A DNA stretch of 32,852 nucleotides from an uncultured Clostridia bacterium (GTDB lineage: Bacteria > Bacillota > Clostridia > TANB77 > CAG-508). The notes under the pieces were generated by a model, which did no database searches, was not told where the DNA came from, and was given only the letters and a program-made list of their open reading frames with translations. Both the position numbers and the translations under genes were made by a program. The DNA is taken from NCBI GenBank assembly GCA_947629085.1, contig CANRCM010000007.1, positions 1-32,852 of the forward strand, given 5' to 3'. Positions within the stretch are counted from its first letter, which is position 1. Every line of letters begins with the position of its first letter. Below are positions 8,045 through 15,715 of this stretch, piece by piece.

Positions 8045-8087
8045 CTTATATATAAGCATTAAATTGACCAGAAAAGGAGGAAAAATC

Positions 8088-8975
8088 TTGAAAAAGATAA
8101 ATGATATTGACTATGAAAGAATTGCTACAAAAGTATCTTGTATAAGTATTATTATAAATACATTTCTATCAGTATTTAAATTATTTGCAGGGATTATTGG
8201 AAAATCTGGATCAATGCTTTCAGATTCAATTCATTCTATGTCTGATGTATTTAGTTCTATAATTGTAATAATAGGAGTTAAGTTAGCAAATAAAAAGGCA
8301 GATAAAGAACATCAATATGGACATGAGAGATTTGAATGTGTAGTGGCAATAATATTATCAGTAAGTTTAATTTTTATTGGAGGTAGTATTGGAATTTCAG
8401 GAATAAAAAATATTATAAGTGGGAATTATAAATATTTAGACATTCCAAGTTCATTTACTTTATTTGTTGCTATTATTTCTGTTATCACAAAAGAAGGTAT
8501 GTTTTGGTATACAAAAATAGCTGCAAATAAGATAAATTCTACATCACTGATGGCTGATGCATGGCATCATCGTTCAGATAGCTTATCTTCAATAGGATGC
8601 TTTTTGGGAATATTAGCTTCAAGATTAGGATTTCAAATTTTTGATTCTATAGCAAGTATAATAATTTGTGCTTTTATATTAAAAGCAGGATATGAGATCT
8701 TTATTGATGCAGTAAAAAAGATGATAGATCAATCATGTGATGATGAAATTGTTTTAAAAATAGAAAATATTGCTTCGTCACAAGATGGAGTAGAAAATGT
8801 TGACATGATAAGAACTAGATTATTTGGAAATAAAATTTATATAGATTTGGAAATTAGTATTGACGGAAATAAAAATTTAAAAGATGCAGATGAAATTGCT
8901 CAAAATGTTCATAATAAAATAGAGGAAGATATGAATTTTGTAAAACATTGTATGATTCATATCAATCCAGCATAG
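8088..8975 (+). CDS. Cation diffusion facilitator (CDF) family metal efflux transporter
   Basis: The 295-residue membrane protein exports divalent metals (zinc, manganese, iron or similar) in exchange for protons. The start chosen is TTG 8088, 7 bases after a strong AAAGGAGG; an upstream TTG at 8064 has no such site. Six hydrophobic segments are visible. TM2 carries the metal site SDSIHSMSD (Asp46, His49, Asp53) and TM5 carries ADAWHHRSDSLSS, the paired D/H site of the family. The C-terminal cytoplasmic domain, about residues 205-295, includes VDMIRTRLFG and ends with HCMIHINPA, as in ferredoxin-like ZT-dimer domains. Metal specificity cannot be read reliably. The leader contains a terminator hairpin, suggesting transcription attenuation. 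Confidence 0.9.
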   Translation: MKKINDIDYERIATKVSCISIIINTFLSVFKLFAGIIGKSGSMLSDSIHSMSDVFSSIIVIIGVKLANKKADKEHQYGHERFECVVAIILSVSLIFIGGSIGISGIKNIISGNYKYLDIPSSFTLFVAIISVITKEGMFWYTKIAANKINSTSLMADAWHHRSDSLSSIGCFLGILASRLGFQIFDSIASIIICAFILKAGYEIFIDAVKKMIDQSCDDEIVLKIENIASSQDGVENVDMIRTRLFGNKIYIDLEISIDGNKNLKDADEIAQNVHNKIEEDMNFVKHCMIHINPA

Positions 8976-8994
8976 ATTTTTAAAAGTATAATTT

Positions 8995-9030
8995 AAAGCA
9001 AGTAATTTATTGATAATTATTTGCTTTTTA
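8995..9030 (+). terminator. Intrinsic terminator after the CDF gene
   Basis: AAAGCAAGTAATT and AATTATTTGCTTT form a nearly perfect stem with one bulge, followed by T residues (9025-9029). Confidence 0.7.
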
Positions 9031-9060
9031 TGTTATTATAATAATTAATTAATACTATTC

Positions 9061-9080
9061 TGACCACCCAGCATAGTGAC
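9061..9080 (+). promoter_or_regulatory. GC-richer block, possible operator of the acyl ligase operon
   Basis: TGACCACCCAGCATAGTGAC stands out in an otherwise AT-only region 60 bases before the ligase gene, and carries a repeated TGAC at both ends. A TetR-type regulator is encoded in the same operon, so this could be its operator. It is not a clean palindrome, so the call is tentative. Confidence 0.25.
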
Positions 9081-9140
9081 TTTTTATATATATTATGATT
9101 TAATAAATTAAATTTTAGAAAATAGGAGAATGATTATATT

Positions 9141-10865
9141 ATGAATGAAGAAATATATTTCAAAGCAAAAGAATTTAAAAATATAAAAGAAATTGTTTAT
9201 AGCTCTGCAGAAAAATATAGTAGCAATACAGCTTTTGTAATTAAAAATAAAGAAAATGGAAAAGTGACTTACACAAATATAAATTATAAAAAATTATTGA
9301 ATGATATTAATTGTTTAGGAACGGCATTTTATTCTTTAAATTTAAAGAATAAAAGAGTTGCTGTAATTGGTAAAAATAGATATGAATGGGCTTTATCACA
9401 TTTAAGTAACCTTTTAGGCAGTATTGTTTCGGTTCCACTTGATAAAGATCTTCAATTAGAAGAATTAGAAAACTCTCTTATAAGAAGTAAAGCAGAAGCA
9501 ATAGTTTTTGATAAAAAACTATTGGAATTAATTGAAGAAATAAATAAAAGAGGAAAAACACAAATTAAAGAATATATTTGTATGGAGAAAGAAAATAATT
9601 ATAATAGTGTACCAGAGTTAATAGAAAAAGGGAAAAAAATATTAGAAGAAGGAAATACTGAATATTTAGACAATAAGATTGATGAAAATGAGATGGGAAT
9701 ATTACTATTTACATCAGGTACAACTTCACAATCAAAAGCGGTAATGTTATCACAAAAAAATATTACATCAAATGTATATGCATTACAAAGCGTAGAAGAT
9801 ATAAGAAGTACAGATACCAATATTGCATTTTTACCATATCATCATATATTCGGTTCAACAATTTTAATTTTAACACTTGCATGTGGTGTAAAAAATGTGT
9901 TTCCAGATGGATTAAGATATATTAAACAAAATTTACAAGAATACAAAGTTAGTGTTTTTGTAGGTGTACCTATATTAACTGAAGCAATCTATAAAGCAAT
10001 ATGGAAAAGCATTGAAAAACAAGGAAAAGGCAAATTAGTAAGATTTTTAATTAGAGTAAGTAATATTTTACTAAAATTACATATTGATTTAAGAAGAAAA
10101 TTATTTAAACAAATCATAGATGAATTAGGTGGAGAGCTTAGACTTATTGTTTCAGGAGGAGCACCAGCAGATGGATTATCAATAAAAGGATTTAATGACT
10201 TAGGAATTACAACTTTACAAGGATACGGCTTAAGCGAAACCGCTCCTGTTATAGCTGTAGAAAATTATAAAAAAAGGAAACCAGGGTCTGTGGGAGTACC
10301 TGTAATTAATGATACAATAAAAGTTATAAATAAAGATGAGAAAGGTATTGGAGAAATTATAGTGAAAGGCTCAAATATAATGCTTGGATATTATGAAATG
10401 CCAGAACTAACGAATGAAGTTCTAAAAGATGGGTGGTTTTATACAGGTGACTTAGGATATTACGATAAACAAGGATTTTTATATGTAACTGGAAGAAACA
10501 AAAATATGATTGTCCTAAAAAACGGGAAAAAAGTATTTCCAGAAGAACTTGAAACTCTTATTAATAGAATTGACTTAGTAAGTGAGTGCATGGTTTTTGG
10601 AATGCAAGACAAAACTGATAAAAATGATATAACTCTATCAGTAAAAATTGTTTATGACGAAGAAATTATAAAAGAAAAATATAAAGATAAAAGTGAAGAA
10701 GAATTAAGAAAAATAGTATGGGAAAAAATAAAGCAGGTTAATACTACATTCCCAAGATATAAACATATTCAGAAATTAATAGTATCACATACAGAATTAA
10801 TTAAAACTACAACAAAAAAAGTAAAAAGGCAAGAAGAAATGAAATTAATAATGGAGGTTGTATAA
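9141..10865 (+). CDS. AMP-forming acyl-CoA/acyl-ACP synthetase
   Basis: The 574-residue enzyme belongs to the adenylate-forming superfamily (ANL), which activates a carboxylic acid with ATP and passes the acyl group to a thiol. Motifs in order are the P-loop LLFTSGTTSQSKAVMLS (about 190-206), LPYHHIFGS, VSGGAPA, YGLSETAPV, YTGDLGYYDKQGFLYVTGR (ribose-binding Asp and hinge Arg) and a C-terminal catalytic Lys in TTKKVKRQEE. Overall it resembles long-chain fatty acid ligases (FadD/Aas type). It is immediately followed by an acyl carrier protein gene and then a TetR regulator. This suggests that the acceptor is that ACP (acyl-ACP synthetase) and that the pair captures exogenous or recycled fatty acids. 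Whether CoA or ACP is the acceptor cannot be told from sequence. The ribosome site is AGGAGAATG, with the ATG at 9141. Confidence 0.88.
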   Translation: MNEEIYFKAKEFKNIKEIVYSSAEKYSSNTAFVIKNKENGKVTYTNINYKKLLNDINCLGTAFYSLNLKNKRVAVIGKNRYEWALSHLSNLLGSIVSVPLDKDLQLEELENSLIRSKAEAIVFDKKLLELIEEINKRGKTQIKEYICMEKENNYNSVPELIEKGKKILEEGNTEYLDNKIDENEMGILLFTSGTTSQSKAVMLSQKNITSNVYALQSVEDIRSTDTNIAFLPYHHIFGSTILILTLACGVKNVFPDGLRYIKQNLQEYKVSVFVGVPILTEAIYKAIWKSIEKQGKGKLVRFLIRVSNILLKLHIDLRRKLFKQIIDELGGELRLIVSGGAPADGLSIKGFNDLGITTLQGYGLSETAPVIAVENYKKRKPGSVGVPVINDTIKVINKDEKGIGEIIVKGSNIMLGYYEMPELTNEVLKDGWFYTGDLGYYDKQGFLYVTGRNKNMIVLKNGKKVFPEELETLINRIDLVSECMVFGMQDKTDKNDITLSVKIVYDEEIIKEKYKDKSEEELRKIVWEKIKQVNTTFPRYKHIQKLIVSHTELIKTTTKKVKRQEEMKLIMEVV

Positions 10866-10866
10866 G

Positions 10867-11106
10867 ATGAATGAAAAAGAAGTATTTACAAAATTAAAAG
10901 AAATGATTACAGAACAGTTTGGAATTGATGAAAACATAATAAAAATTGATTCAGCATTTACAGATGATTTAGCAGCAGATTCTTTAGATATTGTTGAATT
11001 AGTTATGAATATTGAAGAAAATTTTAATATTAAAATTTCGGATGAAGATGCAGAAAATTTAATTACAGTTGGAGATGTAGTAAAATATATATTAGCTAAT
11101 CAATAA
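10867..11106 (+). CDS. acpP: Acyl carrier protein
   Basis: This acidic 79-residue protein carries the phosphopantetheine attachment motif ADSLDIVELVM, with Ser39 as the modified residue. It fits the four-helix ACP fold and usual length. The ATG at 10867 follows GGAGG at 10854-10858, which lies inside the end of the ligase gene; the two genes are separated by a single base and are translationally coupled. Placement between an acyl ligase and a TetR regulator, and not in a fab cluster, suggests a dedicated carrier for the ligase. It could also be the main ACP of fatty acid synthesis. Confidence 0.93.
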   Translation: MNEKEVFTKLKEMITEQFGIDENIIKIDSAFTDDLAADSLDIVELVMNIEENFNIKISDEDAENLITVGDVVKYILANQ

Positions 11107-11129
11107 TCTTATGAAAGGATGGTAATATA

Positions 11130-11696
11130 ATGAACAGTACAAAAAGAAGAATCTTTAAAACAGCAATAAAGTTATTTGCAGAAAAAGGTTATGAAAATAC
11201 AGGAATAGAAGAAATAACTGCAGTCGCAGGATTCGCTAAAGGAGCATTATACTATCATTTTGATACAAAAGAAGACTTATTTGATTTATTACTTGAAGAA
11301 GGTACTAAATTATTAAATAATAGTATAGAGATAAAATTTAAAAAATGTAATAATGCTTTAGATAAGTTAAAAGCTATTTTAATGATTGAAATCAAAACGA
11401 TAATTAATTATGAGGATTTTATAACGGTTGTTATTAACAATACATTAGGAGAAACATCTAGAACAAAAAAATGTAAAATAGCTCTTAACAATTATGTAGA
11501 AACAATTGAAAATGTAATACAAGAGGGAATTGATGAAGGAATATTTTATAAAGGAAATCCTGAAGCAATTGCTTGTGGAATATTTGGAGTTACTTTTTCA
11601 AGTTTATTATATAGATTAAAAAAAGAAAGAAAAGTAACTGCTGAACAAATATATAAAGGATATATAGAGACTATTGTTAGAGGGATAACAAATTAA
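11130..11696 (+). CDS. TetR family transcriptional regulator
   Basis: The 188-residue protein has an N-terminal helix-turn-helix: KRRIFKTAIKLFAEKGYENT, then IEEITAVAGFAKGALYYHF, with the recognition helix ending in the typical LYYHFDTKEDLF. The remaining helical region has no recognisable family-specific motif and is presumably the ligand domain. It follows acpP by 23 bases with AGGATGG upstream, in an operon with an acyl ligase and ACP. It most likely represses the operon and responds to an acyl-CoA, acyl-ACP or fatty acid; this is inference from context. An alpha/beta-hydrolase remnant starts directly at its stop codon. Confidence 0.9.
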   Translation: MNSTKRRIFKTAIKLFAEKGYENTGIEEITAVAGFAKGALYYHFDTKEDLFDLLLEEGTKLLNNSIEIKFKKCNNALDKLKAILMIEIKTIINYEDFITVVINNTLGETSRTKKCKIALNNYVETIENVIQEGIDEGIFYKGNPEAIACGIFGVTFSSLLYRLKKERKVTAEQIYKGYIETIVRGITN

Positions 11697-11828
11697 ATAA
11701 TAAATTTATATACAGATAACAAAGAACTGATGATAATTCCTAATGCAGTTCACACTGATTTATATGATAGAGTAGATGTTATTCCTTTTGATAAAATAGA
11801 AGAATTTTTTAGAAAGAATTTAAAGTAA
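11697..11828 (+). pseudogene. C-terminal remnant of an alpha/beta hydrolase
   Basis: Immediately after the tetR stop, the same frame is open to a TAA at 11826-11828 and reads DNKELMIIPNAVHTDLYDRV followed by DVIPFDKIEEFFRKNLK. This is the typical C-terminus of dienelactone-hydrolase-like alpha/beta hydrolases (catalytic His in the VHTDLYD strand; DKIEEFFRKNL as the last helix). The nucleophile elbow and all upstream parts are missing and there is no start codon with a ribosome site. It is the degraded end of a gene deleted from this position. Confidence 0.75.
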
Positions 11829-11857
11829 ATTCATGTAATTCTTGAAAACATTGCATT

Positions 11858-11885
11858 TTTACAATTTTGTAAAAAACGGTATAAT
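11858..11885 (+). promoter_or_regulatory. Possible promoter for the surface protein gene
   Basis: TTTACA (11858-11863), a 16-base spacer and TATAAT (11880-11885). It lies 180 bases upstream of the ATG at 12069, leaving a long AT-rich leader in which I see nothing else. Confidence 0.4.
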
Positions 11886-12068
11886 TATATTGCAATAATG
11901 AAATAAGTCTAAAAGACAATATAATATGAAAAGAATATGACACAAAAGTAAAAGATTTTCAACAAAGATATTGAAATTAATAAATTAATATGATATTATT
12001 TATTTATAATAAGATAATAACCAAAAACAATATTATTCTTAATTATAATTTAAAGGGTGATTTATATT

Positions 12069-12947
12069 ATGAATTTTAAAAAATCTATTTCTTTATTAAT
12101 CGCACTTATAATGATAATTACAATTATACCTATTAACTCATTTGCTGCAGAACAAAAAATAGAGGTTAGTGATGAAGTAGCTCTTTTCCAAGCTATTGAA
12201 CAAGAAAATACAACAATAGTTTTACAAAAAGATATTTCTGTAAGTAGAATGCTAAGTATTACAAAAAATGGTATAATACTTGATTTGGCTTCTCATAAAA
12301 TAACATCATCTGATACATTCTGGTATTCTTATCCGAACGATCGACATCTTCTTGATATTACTAATGCTAATACTGTAACTATAAAAAACGGTTCAATAGT
12401 AACTACAAATGTTAACAAACATGCAGTTAATATATTTGGTTCTAAAAATGTTACCTTAGATAATTTGAAAATTAATCATGAAAAATCATGGGAAGGTGGT
12501 GGAGCACCACTTGTAATAAATGGCTCTGATGTAACAGTAAAAGAAAACCTAGATTTAACTATTGGCTCAAATTCTTGGTATGGAATAAATGTTGATCCAA
12601 AAGGAAATACAGCTTCATTAAACTTTGCAAGTAATTCTTCAGTTAGTATGACAGGAGATAGCAGCAAACCAGTTATACATCCAGAAGGAAATGTTGAAGA
12701 TGGGAAAATTACAATTACTGGAGCAGACAAAGTTGGACTAAAAACTGATGAAAAAGGCAACCTTGTTATTGCAAAAGAAGAATCAGTTCCACAAACACAA
12801 GAAACACCAGCAGTTTCAGCAGAAACAAAGAAACAAGAAAAAGATTCTACACCTAAAACAGGGACAACAGATTTAGGAATAGTATCTATAATAGTAAGTA
12901 CTATAGTATTTGCAGGAATAATAACTATAAAGAAATACAATAAATAA
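12069..12947 (+). CDS. Secreted beta-helix-like surface protein with a sortase-type C-terminus
   Basis: The 292-residue protein starts with a clear signal peptide (MNFKKSISLLIALIMIITII, cleavage probably after NSFA). The middle shows short repeated strand-turn units (TLDNLKINHE, VTVKENLDLT, LNFASNSSVSMT), like right-handed parallel beta-helix domains. A Gln/Thr/Pro/Lys-rich stalk leads to STPKTGTTD, a TM segment and a Lys-rich tail KKYNK. This arrangement matches LPxTG-type sorting signals with PKTG in place of the full motif, so a sortase probably links it to the cell wall. ATG 12069 was preferred to GTG 12057 because AAAGGGTGA lies 9 bases upstream of it. Function beyond surface display is unknown. 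Confidence 0.78.
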   Translation: MNFKKSISLLIALIMIITIIPINSFAAEQKIEVSDEVALFQAIEQENTTIVLQKDISVSRMLSITKNGIILDLASHKITSSDTFWYSYPNDRHLLDITNANTVTIKNGSIVTTNVNKHAVNIFGSKNVTLDNLKINHEKSWEGGGAPLVINGSDVTVKENLDLTIGSNSWYGINVDPKGNTASLNFASNSSVSMTGDSSKPVIHPEGNVEDGKITITGADKVGLKTDEKGNLVIAKEESVPQTQETPAVSAETKKQEKDSTPKTGTTDLGIVSIIVSTIVFAGIITIKKYNK

Positions 12948-12955
12948 TATAAAGT

Positions 12956-12994
12956 AAAAGAAACATAAGGATATACCCTTTTGTTTCTTTTTTT
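12956..12994 (+). terminator. Intrinsic terminator after the surface protein
   Basis: AAAAGAAACA pairs with TGTTTCTTTT, with an inner AAGG/CCTT pairing, and is followed by a T run. Confidence 0.8.
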
Positions 12995-13008
12995 GTAAAA
13001 AATTTTAT

Positions 13009-13035
13009 AAGGCATTTATAATGCCTTGTTTTTTT
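13009..13035 (+). terminator. Second terminator, before uvrB
   Basis: AAGGCAT (13009-13015) pairs with ATGCCTT (13021-13027), then seven T. It stands in tandem with the terminator just upstream. Confidence 0.75.
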
Positions 13036-13110
13036 ACGAATAAGATGTTAAAATTTAAAAGAAAATAATAAAAAATATGAAATACTATTTCATATATTAA
13101 AGAGGTAAAA

Positions 13111-15068
13111 ATGTTTAAATTAGTATCAAATTATAAGCCAACAGGGGACCAACCACAAGCAATAGAATATTTATCAAATGGAATAAAAGAGGGTAAAAAA
13201 TTCCAAACTTTACTTGGAGTTACAGGTTCACGGAAAAACCTTCACAATGGCAAATATTATTGAGAAAGTACAAAAACCAACACTTGTTTTAGCTCATAAT
13301 AAAACACTGGCAGGACAATTATGTAGTGAATTCAAGGAGTTTTTTCCAGAAAATAATGTTGAGTATTTTGTTTCTTACTATGATTACTATCAACCTGAAA
13401 GTTATATTCCTTCAACAGATACTTATATAGAAAAAGATTCATCTGTTAATGATGAAATAGATAAATTAAGGCATTCAGCAACTTTATCTTTATTTGAGAC
13501 TAGAGATGTTATAATCGTTGCTTCTGTTTCATGCATATATGGATTAGGAGATCCTATCGATTATCAAGAAATGATGTTATCTTTAAGACCTGGTATGCAA
13601 AAATCAAGAAATGATGTTTTAAGAAAATTAATTAATATGCAATATGTAAGAAACGAAATTGATTTTAAAAGAGGAACTTTTAGAGCTAAAGGAGATATAG
13701 TAGAAATATATCCGTCTGATCAATCAGAATCAGCAGTAAGAGTAGAATTTTGGGGAGATGAAATAGAAAAAATTACTGAAATAAATTCATTGACAGGAAA
13801 ACCAATTGGGACAAGAAAACATATTTTAATTTCGCCAGCATCGCACTATGTTACAACAAAAGAAAAAATGGAAAGAGCAATTACAACAATAGAACAAGAA
13901 ATGGAAGAAAGAGTTAAGTATTTTAAATCTAAAAATAAGCTAATAGAAGCTCAAAGAATTGAAGAAAGGACAAATTTTGATATTGAGATGATGAAAGAAA
14001 CAGGATTTTGCTCTGGTATAGAAAATTATTCAAGACATATCAGCGGAAGACCAGAAGGAAGTCCACCATATACTTTATTTGATTATTTCCCAGATGACTT
14101 TTTATTGCTTATTGATGAATCACATGCAACAATACCGCAAGTAAAAGCAATGTATAATGGAGATAGAGCAAGAAAAGAATCATTAGTAAAATATGGTTTT
14201 AGGTTACCATCTGCTTTTGATAATAGACCATTAACATTTAAAGAATTTGAAGAAAGAACAAATCAGGTCGTATTTGTTAGTGCTACTCCAGCAGATTATG
14301 AAAAAGAACATAGTAAAAATAACGTGGTAGAACAAATCATAAGACCTACTGGTCTATTAGATCCAAAAATAGAAGTAAAACCAGTAACAAATCAAATAGA
14401 TGATTTGTTAGAACAAATAAGAATAAGAGTAGAAAGAAAAGAAAGAGTACTAGTTACAACATTAACTAAAAAGATGGCAGAAGATTTAACAGAATATTTA
14501 AAAAGTTTAGATATAAAAGTAAACTATATGCATTCTGACACAAAAGCTTTAGAAAGAATGGAAATAATAAGAAACTTAAGACTTCGGAGAATTTGACGTT
14601 TTAGTTGGAATAAATCTTTTAAGGGAAGGACTAGACATACCAGAAGTATCTTTAGTCGCAATTTTAGATGCTGATAAAGAGGGATTTTTACGTTCAGAAA
14701 GATCTTTAATACAAACAATAGGGCGTGCTGCTAGAAATACAGATGGAACTGTTATTATGTATGCAGATGAATTAACAGAAAGCATGGAAAAAGCAATATC
14801 TGAAACTAATAGAAGAAGAAAAATACAAGAAGAATATAATAAAAAGCACAATATAACGCCTAAAACAATAAATAAGTCAGTAAGAGATAGTATTAAAGTA
14901 ACTAATATAGAAGACATAGAGGTAGAATATAAATTAGAAAATAGTGACGACATAAAAACAACAATCACAAAACTTACTGATGAAATGCTAATATATGCTG
15001 CAGATATGGAATTTGAAAAGGCTGCAGAATTAAGAGACAAGATAAAAGAGTTAGAAAAATTAATATAG
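13111..15068 (+). CDS. uvrB: UvrB, nucleotide excision repair helicase subunit, with two CGG shifts
   Basis: UvrB verifies DNA damage with UvrA and recruits UvrC. From ATG 13111 (AGAGG upstream) the frame meets CGG at 13231-13233 (codon 41) and, in the restored frame, CGG again at 14585-14587 (codon 492). Skipping both C bases gives a 651-residue UvrB, the usual length. The first site falls inside Walker A, GVTGS-G-KTFTMA. The second falls in [18 protein letters not shown], helicase motif V. Other features are the damage-binding beta-hairpin [30 protein letters not shown], and a C-terminal UVR domain ([20 protein letters not shown]). Without the first shift translation ends quickly and the P-loop is lost. 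No uvrA neighbour is present; cysE follows. No LexA box was recognised upstream. Confidence 0.95.
13231..13233 (+). other. CGG recoding site 1 of uvrB (Walker A)
   Basis: The frame reads GGT TCA CGG AAA AAC. Skipping the C gives GGT TCA GGA AAA ACC, the G-S-G-K-T of the P-loop, where Gly is essentially invariant. Confidence 0.95.
14585..14587 (+). other. CGG recoding site 2 of uvrB (motif V)
   Basis: The frame reads AGA CTT CGG AGA ATT TGA. Skipping the C gives CTT GGA GAA TTT GAC, L-G-E-F-D, a conserved UvrB motif. Confidence 0.95.
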
Positions 15069-15126
15069 TAAATCTAAATATAAAATTATTTATAATAACA
15101 TGCATATTATATAAAAGGTGATATGT

Positions 15127-15649
15127 ATGTTATTCTTAAAAGAATTATATGAAGATGCAAAAAATATAGAGAAGAAAGATCCAGCTTGTAGAAATATTTT
15201 TGAAGTAATTATTTTATATCCGGGATTTCATATATTGGTATTTCATAGATTAGCTCATTTTTTATATAGATACAAATTATTATTTTTAGCAAGATTAATA
15301 TCTCAAATTGGAAGATTTTTTACAGGTATAGAAATACATCCTGGAGCAAAAATTGGAAGAAGACTATTCATTGATCATGGAATGGGAATAGTAATAGGAG
15401 AGACAGCAACTATTGGTAATGATTGTACGATTTATCATAATTCAACTCTAGGTGGAACTGGAAAAGATAAAGAAAAAAGACATCCTGATTTAGGGAATAA
15501 CGTAATGGTAGGAGCAGGAGCAAAAGTACTTCGGCCCAATAAAAATAGGTAATCATGTAAAAATTGGAGCAAATGCAACTGTGCTAAAAGAGATACCCAA
15601 CAATGTTACAGTAGTAGAATGTAACAAAATAATAAATAGAGATAAATAA
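15127..15649 (+). CDS. cysE: Serine O-acetyltransferase (short form), with a CGG shift
   Basis: The enzyme transfers acetyl from acetyl-CoA to L-serine, the first step of cysteine synthesis. ATG 15127 is chosen because AAAGGTGAT lies 6 bases upstream; GTG 15118 overlaps that site. The N-terminal helices [20 protein letters not shown] contain the catalytic HRLAH His. The C-terminal left-handed beta-helix has the hexapeptide repeats [60 protein letters not shown] and GAGAKVL. The frame then meets CGG at 15532-15534 (codon 136). Skipping the C gives [21 protein letters not shown] to a stop at 15649, for a total of 173 residues. The family normally reads VLGPI-x-IG here, so the Gly is expected. 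Unshifted translation would end after N-R, losing the last coils of the helix. Confidence 0.92.
15532..15534 (+). other. CGG recoding site in cysE
   Basis: The frame reads GTA CTT CGG CCC AAT. Skipping the C gives GTA CTT GGC CCA ATA, V-L-G-P-I, as in the family. Confidence 0.92.
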
Positions 15650-15655
15650 AAATAT

Positions 15656-15702
15656 AGCGAACTGAAAATTTCTAAATATATATTAGATAATGTTAGTTCG
15701 CT
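15656..15702. terminator. Bidirectional terminator between cysE and the PyrE-like gene
   Basis: AGCGAACT (15656-15663) pairs with AGTTCGCT (15695-15702), with an inner TCTAA/TTAGA stem. It separates convergent genes. Confidence 0.6.
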
Positions 15703-15715
15703 TATATATTAAATA

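Noticed and set aside
7941..8045. Known manganese (yybP-ykoY), NiCo or fluoride riboswitch in the CDF leader
   Set aside because: The conserved sequence blocks of those classes are not visible; only a generic terminator can be supported.
12476..13015. Minus-strand 179-codon frame opposite the surface protein
   Set aside because: It overlaps a clearly coding gene and two terminators and has no recognisable domain.
13036..13110. LexA operator before uvrB
   Set aside because: No GAAC-N4-GTTC type box is present; only an AT-rich imperfect hairpin.
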